Source: FEN-299 sp963717945 (GTDB lineage Bacteria > Acidobacteriota > Vicinamibacteria > Vicinamibacterales > Fen-181). Taken from it: a stretch of DNA of 64,000 nucleotides. Below, piece after piece: positions 16,814 through 25,841 of the stretch (the first letter of the stretch is position 1; the number at the start of each line of letters is the position of its first letter). A program made the position numbers and the translations under genes. The stretch covers positions 558,001-622,000 of the forward strand of contig CAVQXT010000003.1 of assembly GCA_963717945.1 (NCBI GenBank), read 5' to 3'. Below the pieces are notes generated by a model. That model was not told the DNA's origin and did not search any database. It was given only the letters and a program-made list of their open reading frames with translations.

Positions 16814-18952
16814 ATGCTGAAACGAATCGCCCTTCTCCTCGTCGTTGCCTTTGTCCTGGGCGCGCCCGCGTGGGCGCAGGCCCCGGTCGCACCGGCCAAG
16901 GTCGCGCCGCCCACTGCCGCGATCGCCGGCAACCCGCTGCTCGAGCCGTGGACGACGCCGTTCCAGGTGCCGCCGTACCAGAAGATCAAGCCCGAGCACT
17001 TCGTGCCGGCCGTCAAGGCGGGCATCGAGCAGAACCGCAAGGAAATCGCCGCCATCGTCAACAACCCGCAGCCGGCGACGTTCGCGAACACGATCGAGGC
17101 GCTCGAGTATTCGGGCCAGCTCTTGTCGAAGGTGCAGGGGGCGTTCGGCGGTCTCCAGTCGGCCGACACGACGCCGGAGCTGCAGGCCATCAACCGCGAA
17201 GTGACGCCGCTGCTCTCCGCGCTGCGCGACGACGTGCGGCTGAATGAGAAACTGTTCCAGCGGATCAAGGCGGTCTACGACAAGCGGACCGCGTCGAAGC
17301 TCACGCCGATCCAGATCATGCTGGTGGAAGAGGTCTACAAGGGCTACGTGCGGGCCGGCGCGAACCTCGACCCGGCCAGGAAGGATCAGCTCAGGAAGAT
17401 CAATGCCGAGCTGTCGATGCTCAGCCTGAAGTTCGGCGACAACCAGCTTCACGACACCAACGCCTACCAGCTCGTCATCGACAGGCAGGAAGACCTCAAG
17501 GGCCTGCCGCCCTCGGTGGTGGCGACCGGCGCCGCGGCGGCGAAGGCGGCGAAGATGCCGGGCAAGTGGGTGTTCACGCTCCAGGCGCCGAGCATCTGGC
17601 CGTTCCTGCAGTACGCGGACAACCGCGAGCTGCGGCGCCAGATCATGAACGCCTACACGAGCCGCGGCGACCACAACGACGAGTGGGACAACAAGAAGAC
17701 CGTGTCGCGCATCGCGGCGCTGCGCGTCGAGCGGGCGCAGCTTCTCGGCTACAAGACCTTCGCCGACTTCGTCCTCGAAGAGAACATGGCGAAGACGCCC
17801 GCGGGCGTTTACGGCCTGCTGAACCAGCTCTGGACGCCGGCCCGTGCCGTCGCGCTGAAGGAGGCCGCCGACCTGCAGGCGGCGATCGACAAGGAGGGCG
17901 GCAACTTCACGCTCGATGCCGGCGACTGGCGCTACTACACCGAGAAGGTGCGGAAGGCCCGCTTCGACCTCGACGACCAGGCGCTCAGGCCCTACTTCAA
18001 GCTCGATAACGTCGTCCAGGGCGCGTTCGAGGTGGCCCACCGGCTCTACGGCATCACCTTCACGCCGCTGCCGAACCTCCCGGTCTACAACCCCGAGGTG
18101 CAGGCGTACGAAGTGAAGGATGCCAACGGCGCGCACCTGGCCGTATTCCTCACCGACTACCATCCGCGCCCCGGCAAGCGGACCGGCGCGTGGACGGGCC
18201 GCCTGCGCGGGAGCTACGTCCGGAACGGCAAAGTCGTGCGCCCGATCGTCACCAACGTCTGCAACTTCACGCGCCCGTCGGGCGACGAGCCGGCGCTGCT
18301 GACGCTCGAGGAGGTCAACACGCTGTTCCACGAGTTCGGGCACGCCATCGCGGGGTTCCTCGGCAAGGTGCCCTATCCGACGCTGGCCGGGTTCCCGCGC
18401 GATTTCGTGGAGGTGCCGTCGCAGATCATGGAGAACTGGTGCCTCGAGCCCGAGGTGCTGAAGCTCTACGCGAAGCACTACAAGACGGGCGAGGTGATCC
18501 CGGTGGCGCTCGTCGACAAGATCGAGAAGTCGGCGCAGTTCAACCAGGGGTTCATCACGGTCGAGTACCTGGCGGCCGCGCTGCTCGACATGGACTGGCA
18601 CACGCTGGCGACGACCGCGCCGCAGGATGCGACCGCGTTCGAGAAGGCGTCGATGGACAAGATCCAGCTGCTGCCGCAGATTCCGCCGCGCTACCGCAGC
18701 CCCTATTACAGCCACGTGTTCTCGGGCGGGTACTCGGCCGGGTACTACGCCTACATCTGGAGCGAGGTGTACGACAAGGACGCGTTCCAGGCGTACAAGG
18801 AGAAGGGGAACCTGTTCGACCAGGCGACGGCGAAGGCCTTCCGCAAGGTGCTCGAGCAGGGCGGGACGGTTGACGCGATGACGGCGTACAAGACGTTCCG
18901 CGGCCGGGATGCGAGCGTCGATCCGTTGCTCAAGGCGCGCGGATTGAAGTAG
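16814..18952 (+). CDS. dcp: Secreted M3-family peptidyl-dipeptidase (Dcp-like)
   Basis: A 712-residue oligopeptidase that releases dipeptides from peptide C-termini or cleaves short peptides. The N-terminal signal MLKRIALLLVVAFVLGAPAWAQA places it outside the cytoplasm. The zinc site HEFGH is at residues 506-510 (TLFHEFGHAIAG), with the downstream Glu in PSQIMENWCLEPEVL, as in M3 thimet/Dcp enzymes. YRSPYYSHVFSGGYSAGYYAYIWSEVYDKDAF is the conserved substrate-binding C-terminal block. Length fits Dcp plus signal. GAGG lies eight bases before the ATG. It ends at a bidirectional terminator. Confidence 0.9.
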   Translation: MLKRIALLLVVAFVLGAPAWAQAPVAPAKVAPPTAAIAGNPLLEPWTTPFQVPPYQKIKPEHFVPAVKAGIEQNRKEIAAIVNNPQPATFANTIEALEYSGQLLSKVQGAFGGLQSADTTPELQAINREVTPLLSALRDDVRLNEKLFQRIKAVYDKRTASKLTPIQIMLVEEVYKGYVRAGANLDPARKDQLRKINAELSMLSLKFGDNQLHDTNAYQLVIDRQEDLKGLPPSVVATGAAAAKAAKMPGKWVFTLQAPSIWPFLQYADNRELRRQIMNAYTSRGDHNDEWDNKKTVSRIAALRVERAQLLGYKTFADFVLEENMAKTPAGVYGLLNQLWTPARAVALKEAADLQAAIDKEGGNFTLDAGDWRYYTEKVRKARFDLDDQALRPYFKLDNVVQGAFEVAHRLYGITFTPLPNLPVYNPEVQAYEVKDANGAHLAVFLTDYHPRPGKRTGAWTGRLRGSYVRNGKVVRPIVTNVCNFTRPSGDEPALLTLEEVNTLFHEFGHAIAGFLGKVPYPTLAGFPRDFVEVPSQIMENWCLEPEVLKLYAKHYKTGEVIPVALVDKIEKSAQFNQGFITVEYLAAALLDMDWHTLATTAPQDATAFEKASMDKIQLLPQIPPRYRSPYYSHVFSGGYSAGYYAYIWSEVYDKDAFQAYKEKGNLFDQATAKAFRKVLEQGGTVDAMTAYKTFRGRDASVDPLLKARGLK

Positions 18953-19007
18953 GGGCGACCCTTGTGGTCGCCCGTGAGGTAGGCCGGCCCTTTAGGGCTG
19001 GCGAAAC

Positions 19008-19038
19008 GGGGTCGGAGCGGTTCTTCCGCTCCGACCCC
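19008..19038. terminator. Bidirectional hairpin terminator
   Basis: A perfect 13-bp GC-rich stem (GGGGTCGGAGCGG 19008-19020 with CCGCTCCGACCCC 19026-19038) and a TTCTT loop is followed by a T-rich run. It lies between the convergent M3 peptidase and OmpA-like genes and could serve both. Confidence 0.8.
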
Positions 19039-19047
19039 TTCTTGTCT

Positions 19048-19899
19048 CTACTGGCGCGCGACCAGCTCCACGCGCCGGTTCTTCGCCTTCCCCTCATCGG
19101 TCTTGTTCTCCGAGACCGGCGCAAACGGGCCGGCGCCGTGGGATCCGAGCCGCGCCGGCGCAATCCCCATCCCCGCGAGCGACTTCACCACGGCGGCCGC
19201 CCGGGCCTGCGAGAGCGTCACGTTCATGTCCTCCGCGCCCGTATTGTCGGTGTGGCCGACCACCCAGACTTTCAGCGCGGGATCGGCCTGCAGCAGCTTC
19301 ACAATCTCCTTCAGTGCCGCCTCGGACTCCGGCTTGATGTCGGACTTCGAAGTGTCGAAGAAGATGCCGGGCACCTCGACATGGCCGGTCGCGGCAAGCC
19401 CGCTCTTGAGCGCGTCGGCGCTCGCCACGACATCCTGCGCCATCCCCTGGCGCTCGACGATGGTCAACTGGTACTCGTAGCCCACCCGAGCCGCCACCTC
19501 GACCCACGTCTCGGCGCTCCCCTTGGCGATGAGAATGGTCGCCCGGTAGGCGTCTTCGTGCAGCGTCTTGCCGCCCAGGCGACCGCCCGCGTCCTGGTAG
19601 TTGCGCCGGATCTGCAGGGCGCTCGGCCCGGCGCCGGTGCTCCTGTCGAGGACGTAGCGGTAGGTCACGCGGTGGCCCTCGACGGCCTTGCGCTCGACGC
19701 CTTTCGGTCCCGTGACGAAGAACTGGTAACTGTCGAACTGCTTGTCGTCCACCGAGGCCGCGGAGATCAGGAAGAAGTTCGGCATCCGTGTGAAGAGCGC
19801 CGGGTCCGTGAGCCCCTTGAAGTCCTGGAGGGGCTTCTGGGCCGAGGCCGCAGTGGCGACCAGGAGCAGCGCGAACAGAATGAAGACCTTCGCTCTCAT
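19048..19899 (-). CDS. OmpA-family outer-membrane/peptidoglycan-binding protein
   Basis: A 283-residue protein starting at ATG 19899 behind AGGAGG with four-base spacing. A longer frame upstream lacks a ribosome site. Signal peptide MRAKVFILFALLLVATAASAQ. The N-terminal half (about residues 25-160) is a small uncharacterised domain. The C-terminal OmpA domain has IFFDTSKSDIKPESEAAL, WVVGHTDNTGAEDMNVTLSQARA and a final KNRRVELV, including the Asp and Arg that grip diaminopimelate in peptidoglycan. It probably ties the envelope to the cell wall. Confidence 0.87.
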   Translation of the reverse strand: MRAKVFILFALLLVATAASAQKPLQDFKGLTDPALFTRMPNFFLISAASVDDKQFDSYQFFVTGPKGVERKAVEGHRVTYRYVLDRSTGAGPSALQIRRNYQDAGGRLGGKTLHEDAYRATILIAKGSAETWVEVAARVGYEYQLTIVERQGMAQDVVASADALKSGLAATGHVEVPGIFFDTSKSDIKPESEAALKEIVKLLQADPALKVWVVGHTDNTGAEDMNVTLSQARAAAVVKSLAGMGIAPARLGSHGAGPFAPVSENKTDEGKAKNRRVELVARQ

Positions 19900-19945
19900 G
19901 CAACCTCCTGCAGAAGAAGGGGTGGGGGCTGAACCGCGCCGACCC

Positions 19946-21406
19946 CTAGTAGACACCGACCGACGCCAGCGCGGGGCAGGCTCGCGCGGCGAGAATGTTC
20001 ACCCGGATGCGGCTCGCCGTCAACACGCCGCAGCGCACGATCCGCTTCCGGCCGATCGTCGCGCCTTCGGCCACCACCTTCCACCCGCCGTCCACTTCCG
20101 CCTCGACCGTCCACCGGTCGATCCGCTGGCCGAGGGCGATGAACTCCTGCATGACGACCCGCTCGAACGCCGTCGGCTTCCGAAACGCCAGTGTCACGCT
20201 GGCGCTGGTGACCGCGTCGTCGGTGGCCCAGTAGGTGTCGGCCCGGCCGTCGTTGACGCGGCCGGCGCCATAGGCGGCCAGGCCGCCCCGGACGTTGGTG
20301 GCGGAGGCCGTCGCGGACCGGGCCACGTCCACGCGGAACGCGGCGTCGACGGCCCCGCGGAACGCGCGCAGCCGTTCGGCGTCCACCTCCGGGATGAGGC
20401 CGCGCCGATCCGGCGGAATGTTGAGCAGCAGGCTCGCGCCGCGGCCGACCGACTGCTCGTAGATGGTCATCAGCTCGTCGACGCTCTTGAGCTTTGTGTC
20501 TTCGGCCTGGTGATAGAACCACCCGGGGCGGATCGAGACGTCCACCTCGGGCGGCACCCAGTCGCTGCCGTCGGCGCGCCCGCGGGCGAAATCCCGCGCG
20601 TAAGCCGGGTCGCCGGGATAGGTGCGGAGACGGTCGAGGCCGTACCACGACGTCTCGAACGCCACCCCCTTCTCGTTGCCGACCCAACGCGCGTCTGGCC
20701 CGGCATCGCTGAAGATCACCGCCCCGGGCTGGAGCTGCCGGACGAGGGACCACGTGGCGGGCCAGCCGTAGTAAGTGCGGCCGTCGATGCGGCGCGTCTC
20801 GCGGGCGCCGCCGTAATAGCCGTCGCCGCCGTTGGCGCCGTCGAACCAGACCTCGAAGAGCGGGCCGTAGCCGGTCATCAACTCCAGCAACTGCGCGCGG
20901 TAGTAGGCAAGGTACTCGGGCGCGCCGTAGGCCGCGTGGTGGCGGTCCCAGGGGGAGAGGTAGACGCCGAGCTTCAGGCCGTACTCCCGGCACGCGTCCG
21001 CCAGCTCGCGGAGAACGTCCCCCTGGCCCGCTTTCCACGGGCTTCGTTTCACGGAATGCCCGGTGAGGCGGCTGGGCCACAGGCAGAAGCCGTCGTGGTG
21101 TTTCGCGGTGATGATGAGCCCCTTCATCCCGGCGTCGCGCGCCACGCGGGCCCACTGGCGGGCGTCGAGCGCCGATGGGGCGAAGAGCGACTCGCTCTCG
21201 TCGCCGTAGCCCCACTCCCTGCCGGTGAAGGTGTTGATGCCGAAGTGGAGGAAGCCGTAGAACTCGAGGTCCTGCCACTCGAGTTGGCGCGCCGAGGGGA
21301 GCGGGCCGAGGGGCGCGGGCGGGCCGACGAGGCGCTGGCGATGGCCCTGGGCGCCGCCGACGCCAAGGGCGACGACCGCGATTGCGGCGATGACGACGCG
21401 TTTCAG
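19946..21406 (-). CDS. GH29 alpha-L-fucosidase with F5/8 type C tail
   Basis: An exported retaining alpha-L-fucosidase. LEFYGFLHFGINTFTG, AKHHDGFCLWPS and FEVWFDGANGG, the last with the nucleophile Asp, are GH29 signatures. A C-terminal discoidin-like carbohydrate-binding module (about residues 370-486) starts at ARSATASATNVRGG. The frame is open upstream to an ATG at 21487, but that stretch is encoded by an intergenic repeat. A GGAGG with five-base spacing points instead to a CTG at 21406, giving a clean signal peptide LKRVVIAAIAVVALGVGGAQG. A GTG at 21427 is the other option. It lies 46 bases upstream of the OmpA gene, so they may be co-transcribed. Confidence 0.87.
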   Translation of the reverse strand: MKRVVIAAIAVVALGVGGAQGHRQRLVGPPAPLGPLPSARQLEWQDLEFYGFLHFGINTFTGREWGYGDESESLFAPSALDARQWARVARDAGMKGLIITAKHHDGFCLWPSRLTGHSVKRSPWKAGQGDVLRELADACREYGLKLGVYLSPWDRHHAAYGAPEYLAYYRAQLLELMTGYGPLFEVWFDGANGGDGYYGGARETRRIDGRTYYGWPATWSLVRQLQPGAVIFSDAGPDARWVGNEKGVAFETSWYGLDRLRTYPGDPAYARDFARGRADGSDWVPPEVDVSIRPGWFYHQAEDTKLKSVDELMTIYEQSVGRGASLLLNIPPDRRGLIPEVDAERLRAFRGAVDAAFRVDVARSATASATNVRGGLAAYGAGRVNDGRADTYWATDDAVTSASVTLAFRKPTAFERVVMQEFIALGQRIDRWTVEAEVDGGWKVVAEGATIGRKRIVRCGVLTASRIRVNILAARACPALASVGVY

Positions 21407-21463
21407 GGCAACCTCCAGGCCCGGCACCGGCCCCGAGCGGCACCATGATAGCAGCAGGGGCGC

Positions 21464-21550
21464 CGCGAGCCAGGAGGCTCGCGCCACACGGACAATGTGT
21501 AGCGCCGGCGTCCTCGCCGGCCCTGGATCGCTGGCCTCCTGGCCGGCCGA
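21464..21550. repeat. Paired-hairpin repeat (BIME-like unit)
   Basis: Two short hairpins are separated by a spacer containing ACAATGTGTAGC: GCGAGCC-AGGA-GGCTCGC (21465-21482) and GCCGGCG-TCCT-CGCCGGC (21504-21521), then GGCCTCCTGGCC. The same two-hairpin unit with the same spacer occurs at 30424-30480. The loops AGGA and TCCT are complementary. Confidence 0.85.
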
Positions 21551-21579
21551 GGTCGGCCTCGGACTAGAATACCCGCGCC

Positions 21580-22262
21580 ATGACGATGCGACGCCTTCCT
21601 CTCGCGGTGGTGATCGTCTGCTGTGCCCGGCTCTCCAATGCCGCGGTCGGCGCGGCGCCCGTGACCCTTCCGAACGGCCTCGTCTCGGCCGAGTTCGGCG
21701 ACCGCGGGCTCGTTGCGATCTCGACGGGGACGCCGGGTTTCACCGTGCGGCTGCCGCGCGACGACTTCGAGATCACCATCGACGGCCGGGCGATGGCGAG
21801 CCGCGCGCTGCCGCTCCCGGAACGAGAGTCGGCCAACGGTCGAGTGACTTACACGTGGCCAGCCGCGCCGTACCGCGTGCGAGTGGTCTACGAGCTGGCT
21901 GAAGGGTGGGGCTTCCTCAGCAAGCAGATCTCGATTGAGGGCGGGAGTAAGCCATACCGTGTCGCCGACGTCGTCGTGTTCGACGAGGCGGTGGGCGAGC
22001 CGATCGTCGGCCAGTTCGTGCCGCGAAGCGCGCGGCCGACGCTCGGCACGGGCGACTACGGCGCGTGCCTCAGGTTCGGCGGGGGCCGCGGCCTGCTCGT
22101 GGTCGCGCAGAACCCGTTCCTCGAGTTCCGCCGCGACGGCGAGGCGTTCTCACTCCGTTACAAGCCCGACCTCGACTGGAACCCGGCCGACGGGCCGTTC
22201 GTCGCGGACCGCGGCCTCATCGCGCCCTACTTGGCGACCGGCCGCATCCTGCCCGGAGCGAA
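21580..22262 (+). CDS. Large secreted glycosidase-like protein, N-terminal part before a frameshift
   Basis: About 226 conserved residues. Signal peptide MTMRRLPLAVVIVCCARLSNA is followed by a beta-sandwich-like domain (PNGLVSAEFGDRGLVAI...FLEFRRDGEAFSLRYKPDLDWNPADGPF), as found N-terminal to GH36/GH97-type catalytic barrels. After RGLIAPYLATGRILPGA the frame is lost near 22256-22262, and the next 18 codons are noise ending at 22314. The continuation MLAEWKVGSADVAPGMDEAE is found one frame over. One extra base, or two missing, explains the break. Confidence 0.7.
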
Positions 22263-24454
22263 TGCTCGCGGAGTGGAAGGTCGGCTCTGCCGACGTCGCG
22301 CCGGGTATGGATGAAGCGGAGGTTGAAGCGTTCACCGGCATGGTTCGCGCCTTCACGCTCTCGCGCCCGGACCGCCCGCTGAACGTGTTCGTGCCCTGGT
22401 GCCTGAACGACTACCAGATCGACATCGCGACGCCGGAGGGCCGCGCCGAGTACAAGCGCGTCCTCGACACGGCTGCGGCGCTCGGCGCCGAGTATGCGAT
22501 CTTCGCCCCGACCAACTCCGACCTCGCCAGGCGCGAGGACAGCACCGACGACTGGAGCTGGGAGAACCTCCTGTGGGCCGGCTTCGGCCAGAAGATCCGG
22601 AAGAACGAGTGGAACCCGGCGAACGGCCCGGTCCCGCCGTCGGTTCGCGAGATGCTGGACTTCGCGGCGTCGCGGAAGATCAAGCTGCTCGCCTACGTCT
22701 ATCCCGTGCTCGCCTTCTCGCAGAATCCCGCGTGGCTGACGACGCGCGGGAGCAAGGCGGGCCGCCTGTACGGCAACCTCGGCTTTCGCAGCCTGCAGGA
22801 CTGGCTGATCGAGACGCTGGTGGCGTTTCACCACCGCCTGGGCCTCGGTGGTTACTCGTTCGACCACACCTTCCTGAACATGGACGGCACCAGCCGCTAC
22901 GCGCAGTGGGCCGGCTGGCGGCGCGTGATGGAGGAGCTTCGCCGCCGCATCCCCGACATCGTCATCGACGGCCGCCAGGCGTATCACCTCTACGGCCCGT
23001 GGGGCTGGCTGGCCGGCAGCTACCCGCACCCGACCTTCAACGACGAGCAGCCCGAGAGCTTCGTGCCGTTCCCCGACCTGCACTTCGACCGCGTGTCGGC
23101 GGACCGCGAGCGGTGGACGGCCTACCGCTACCGCAACTACGAGTTCGCGCCGAGCGAGCTCGTCCCCGGCTTCATCACCCACCAGACCTCGCGCGGCGAC
23201 GACACGGGCGAGATGCCCGAGAAGAAGACCGGGCGCGGCGTAATGCTGCTGCCGTACCGCGTGCGCGACTGGGACTACCTCGGGTGGCGCTACTCGCTGC
23301 TCTCGTCGATCGCCGTGGCCGGGTGGAACAACGTGATCGACATGATCCCGGCGCGCGACATCGAGGAGCACAAAGCGTTCTCGGAGGCCGACCGGCAGTG
23401 GTTCCGCCGCTGGATCGACTGGACGGCGACGCACAAGGAGTACCTGCGCCACACGCGCACGATCCTCGGGCAGCCCGCCATCGGCCGGATCGACGGCACG
23501 TCGGCGATCGTCGGCGACCGGGGCTACGTCTTCCTGTTCAACCCCAACGGCCGCCGCCTCGAAGCGGAGTTCACGCTCGACGAGTCGATCGGTTTCTCGG
23601 GGCTCGGCGCGGCACAGATCAGGGAGCTGTTCCCGGACGAAGGACGACTGGTGGGGAAGCCGGGCGTCGGCTTCTGGCGGGCCGGCGACCGCGTCGCCAT
23701 CGAGATGGACGGCGGCTCGGCGCTCGTGCTCGAGATCGGGCCGGCGCCGGCCAGGCCGGCGGAGCCCGTGCTGTTCGGGGCCGTCGGCCGGGTGACGGTG
23801 CGCGACGGTGTCGTCTCGATCGACGGCGTCCGCGGCGAGGTCGGCACGACACAGGAGTGGCTCGTGACGGCGCCCGCGGGTGGCACGGTGGCCGAGGTCC
23901 GTGTGAACGGGCAGCCGGCGCGATCGATCCGCACGTCGGCCGGCGCGCTGGCGTTCACGGTTTCGTTCGCCGGCGAGCCGTTTCGCCACTACGAGCAGGT
24001 CGGCGAGGACGACCCGACGTTTGCGGGCGGGCGGTATGTCGCGCACTTCAGCGTGCCCAGGCGGATCTTCGACCAGCTCGCCGCCAGGCGTCAGGCGTGG
24101 CCGATCCCCTGGACCGCGGAGGATTACCGGACGACATGGCTGGCGCCGGAGCGGCTGCTGCTGTTCGTGCAGATCGCCGAGCCCGACCCGGCCTGGGAGG
24201 CGCGCCTCGCGATCGACGGGCAGCCGGTGGAACTTCGGAAGGCCTACTCGGCCGTGCGAGCCGAGCCGCGGACGTTCGTCGGTTTCTACGCGGACCTGTC
24301 GTCGATCGCGCCGGACCGCGAGCACACGCTCGAGCTCGACCTGCCGCGCCTCCGCCCGGGACAATTGCAGGGCGTGTTCTTCGACAACATCGAGACCGAG
24401 CTCACCGGATTAATTGGATCGGGACGAATTTCAAAATCTGCGATGGTCAGGTAG
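22262..24454 (+). CDS. Large secreted glycosidase-like protein, TIM-barrel and C-terminal domains
   Basis: This is a continuation of the preceding fragment, about 730 residues. It looks like an alpha-galactosidase-clan (GH36/GH31-like) barrel: NVFVPWCLNDYQID, AEYAIFAPTNSDLARREDSTDDWSWENLLW, LLAYVYPVLAF, GLGGYSFDHTFLNMDG (candidate nucleophile Asp) and IVIDGRQAYHLYGPWGW (candidate acid/base Asp). Beta-sandwich domains make up the last 250 residues. I cannot fix the GH family or substrate. It is divergent from the GH29 gene, suggesting a shared glycan-degradation locus. The last residues (LIGSGRISKSAMVR) and the stop codon are supplied by an inverted-repeat element starting at 24411, so the native C-terminus may have been replaced. 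Confidence 0.65.
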   Translation: MLAEWKVGSADVAPGMDEAEVEAFTGMVRAFTLSRPDRPLNVFVPWCLNDYQIDIATPEGRAEYKRVLDTAAALGAEYAIFAPTNSDLARREDSTDDWSWENLLWAGFGQKIRKNEWNPANGPVPPSVREMLDFAASRKIKLLAYVYPVLAFSQNPAWLTTRGSKAGRLYGNLGFRSLQDWLIETLVAFHHRLGLGGYSFDHTFLNMDGTSRYAQWAGWRRVMEELRRRIPDIVIDGRQAYHLYGPWGWLAGSYPHPTFNDEQPESFVPFPDLHFDRVSADRERWTAYRYRNYEFAPSELVPGFITHQTSRGDDTGEMPEKKTGRGVMLLPYRVRDWDYLGWRYSLLSSIAVAGWNNVIDMIPARDIEEHKAFSEADRQWFRRWIDWTATHKEYLRHTRTILGQPAIGRIDGTSAIVGDRGYVFLFNPNGRRLEAEFTLDESIGFSGLGAAQIRELFPDEGRLVGKPGVGFWRAGDRVAIEMDGGSALVLEIGPAPARPAEPVLFGAVGRVTVRDGVVSIDGVRGEVGTTQEWLVTAPAGGTVAEVRVNGQPARSIRTSAGALAFTVSFAGEPFRHYEQVGEDDPTFAGGRYVAHFSVPRRIFDQLAARRQAWPIPWTAEDYRTTWLAPERLLLFVQIAEPDPAWEARLAIDGQPVELRKAYSAVRAEPRTFVGFYADLSSIAPDREHTLELDLPRLRPGQLQGVFFDNIETELTGLIGSGRISKSAMVR

Positions 24455-24554
24455 CCGCTATCGAAGGAACCATTGGCAGGGAATACTCGATTCGGACGAT
24501 TCTCGAATCCGCCATACCGTGTGGCAGAAACTGAAATTCGTCCCGATCCAATTA
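24411..24554. mobile_element. 144-bp element with 23-bp perfect inverted termini
   Basis: The left arm 24411-24433 and right arm 24532-24554 are exact reverse complements (core ATTGGATCGGGACGAATTTC). The 98-base interior is lower in GC than its surroundings and has internal ATTCG/CGAAT pairing. Such a structure resembles a MITE or a REP-type element mobilised in trans by a Y1/RAYT transposase. No transposase is present here, so the class is an inference. It provides the stop codon of the glycosidase-like gene and lies 17 bases from the end of the convergent gene. Confidence 0.65.
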
Positions 24555-24571
24555 GCTCTCCGGCTTGATTG

Positions 24572-25603
24572 CTATTGGAGCGGCGTCGAGCCGACGGGTA
24601 CACCCGTGAAGGTCACTGGGATGGGCGATGTCGATGCGAAGATCGTCCCCTCCGCATTGGTCGCGAAGAACCGTATTCCGGTCACACCTGGCGTGGCGGG
24701 ATCGGCTGAGACGAAGTAAGACGCGGCGATCCTGGCGCCGTTGCAGGCGGGCGTGACGTTCGGGGTCGAATCGCCGGCGACCAGGCGAATGGTGTACCCG
24801 CTCATGAGCACCGGGTCGGATGCCAGGTCGCGGCCGACAAACCCTTCCGCCTGGCTGCCACTGGGCGGGGTCGCCAGGGCAACGAGCGTCGTCGCGTAGG
24901 AGCCCTGCGCGCAATTCGAGGCAAACGCCGACTGGGCGTAGTTGATGGCTCGGAGCGATCCAATGGCCGAGGCCTCGTTGCCGGCGATGCGCGCGCGCAT
25001 CAGTCCGGGGACCGCGATCGCGGCGATGATTCCGATCGCCGCAATGAGTACAAAGAAGGCAACGACCGCCGCGAGGGCCAGCGCAAGCGAGGAACCTCGA
25101 CCGACCTCCTCGATCTGGGCGAGTTCCTCGGGGCTGAACTCGGAGGGCTGCCTTCCGGAGAAGAGGGCCTTGATTCCCGGCTTGAACAGGTACACCAGGA
25201 TGAGGATCGAGATGACGGTCCCAATCGGGATGCCAATCAGCCCGATCCACGCCATCACGAGCTGCATCATGCGGCCGAAAGGCTTCAGCCTGATGAGGCC
25301 GATTCCGCACACCAGCTGCGCCGCTCCCACCGCCGCCTCCAGAAGCCCCAACAGAAGGACGGCGCGCCCACCGTCGGAGCCGCCAGCGAGGGAGATGAAC
25401 AGCGTCAGGATGGCCGCAAAGAAGCAGAACGCCGCTCCGACGAACTGAAGCACGGCCAGTACGGTGACCACCGCAGGCCGCTTCAACACTGCCGGGACCG
25501 GCAAGGCCAGCGGTGGCGGGGCGACGCCGGAGATCGGGTTTCCGCACGCGCTGCAGAACGCGGCGCCCGGAGCGGCCGGATTTCCACACCTGGAGCAGTC
25601 CAT
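24572..25603 (-). CDS. Zinc-ribbon membrane protein with pilin-like C-terminal module
   Basis: A 343-residue protein with ATG 25603 and GAGGAG five bases upstream. An N-terminal zinc ribbon (CSRCGNPAAPGAAFCSACGNP, residues 3-23) should face the cytoplasm. Then come three to four membrane helices between about residues 40 and 135 and a helix at about 170-195 (AAVVAFFVLIAAIGIIAAIAVP). A pseudopilin-like stretch follows: GLMRARIAGNEASAIGSLRAINYAQSAFASNC and a small periplasmic domain ending GIRFFATNAEGTIFAST. The pilin-like part resembles GspG/type IV pilin proteins of Acidobacteriota but is embedded, not preceded by a prepilin peptidase site. Function unknown. Confidence 0.75.
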   Translation of the reverse strand: MDCSRCGNPAAPGAAFCSACGNPISGVAPPPLALPVPAVLKRPAVVTVLAVLQFVGAAFCFFAAILTLFISLAGGSDGGRAVLLLGLLEAAVGAAQLVCGIGLIRLKPFGRMMQLVMAWIGLIGIPIGTVISILILVYLFKPGIKALFSGRQPSEFSPEELAQIEEVGRGSSLALALAAVVAFFVLIAAIGIIAAIAVPGLMRARIAGNEASAIGSLRAINYAQSAFASNCAQGSYATTLVALATPPSGSQAEGFVGRDLASDPVLMSGYTIRLVAGDSTPNVTPACNGARIAASYFVSADPATPGVTGIRFFATNAEGTIFASTSPIPVTFTGVPVGSTPLQ

Positions 25604-25774
25604 GCGGTCTCCTCAACACGTCGATGAAACAGCCAACGCCGGTGACACGACGCGTGCTCGTACGCCGGCGACATTATTCCCGTCCCGTCTCCCGGAGGCA
25701 AGTGCGCCGGATGGTTCGAGCGACAGCAGCGGAGGCGCGGCCGCGATAAGATGATCGGTGATACAACGGTTGGC

Positions 25775-25830
25775 ACAGGGCTTCAGCCCTGTACGAGAAT
25801 CCTCTGATACCGCAGGGCTTCAGCCCTGCG
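25775..25830. repeat. Two dispersed palindromes upstream of the decarboxylase gene
   Basis: ACAGGGCT-TC-AGCCCTGT (25775-25792) and CGCAGGGCT-TC-AGCCCTGCG (25811-25830) stand in tandem just before the start codon at 25842. They belong to the same palindrome family as the array at 989-1310 and the single copies near 1300, 16411 and 55327. Confidence 0.8.
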
Positions 25831-25841
25831 CCACACGGCCC

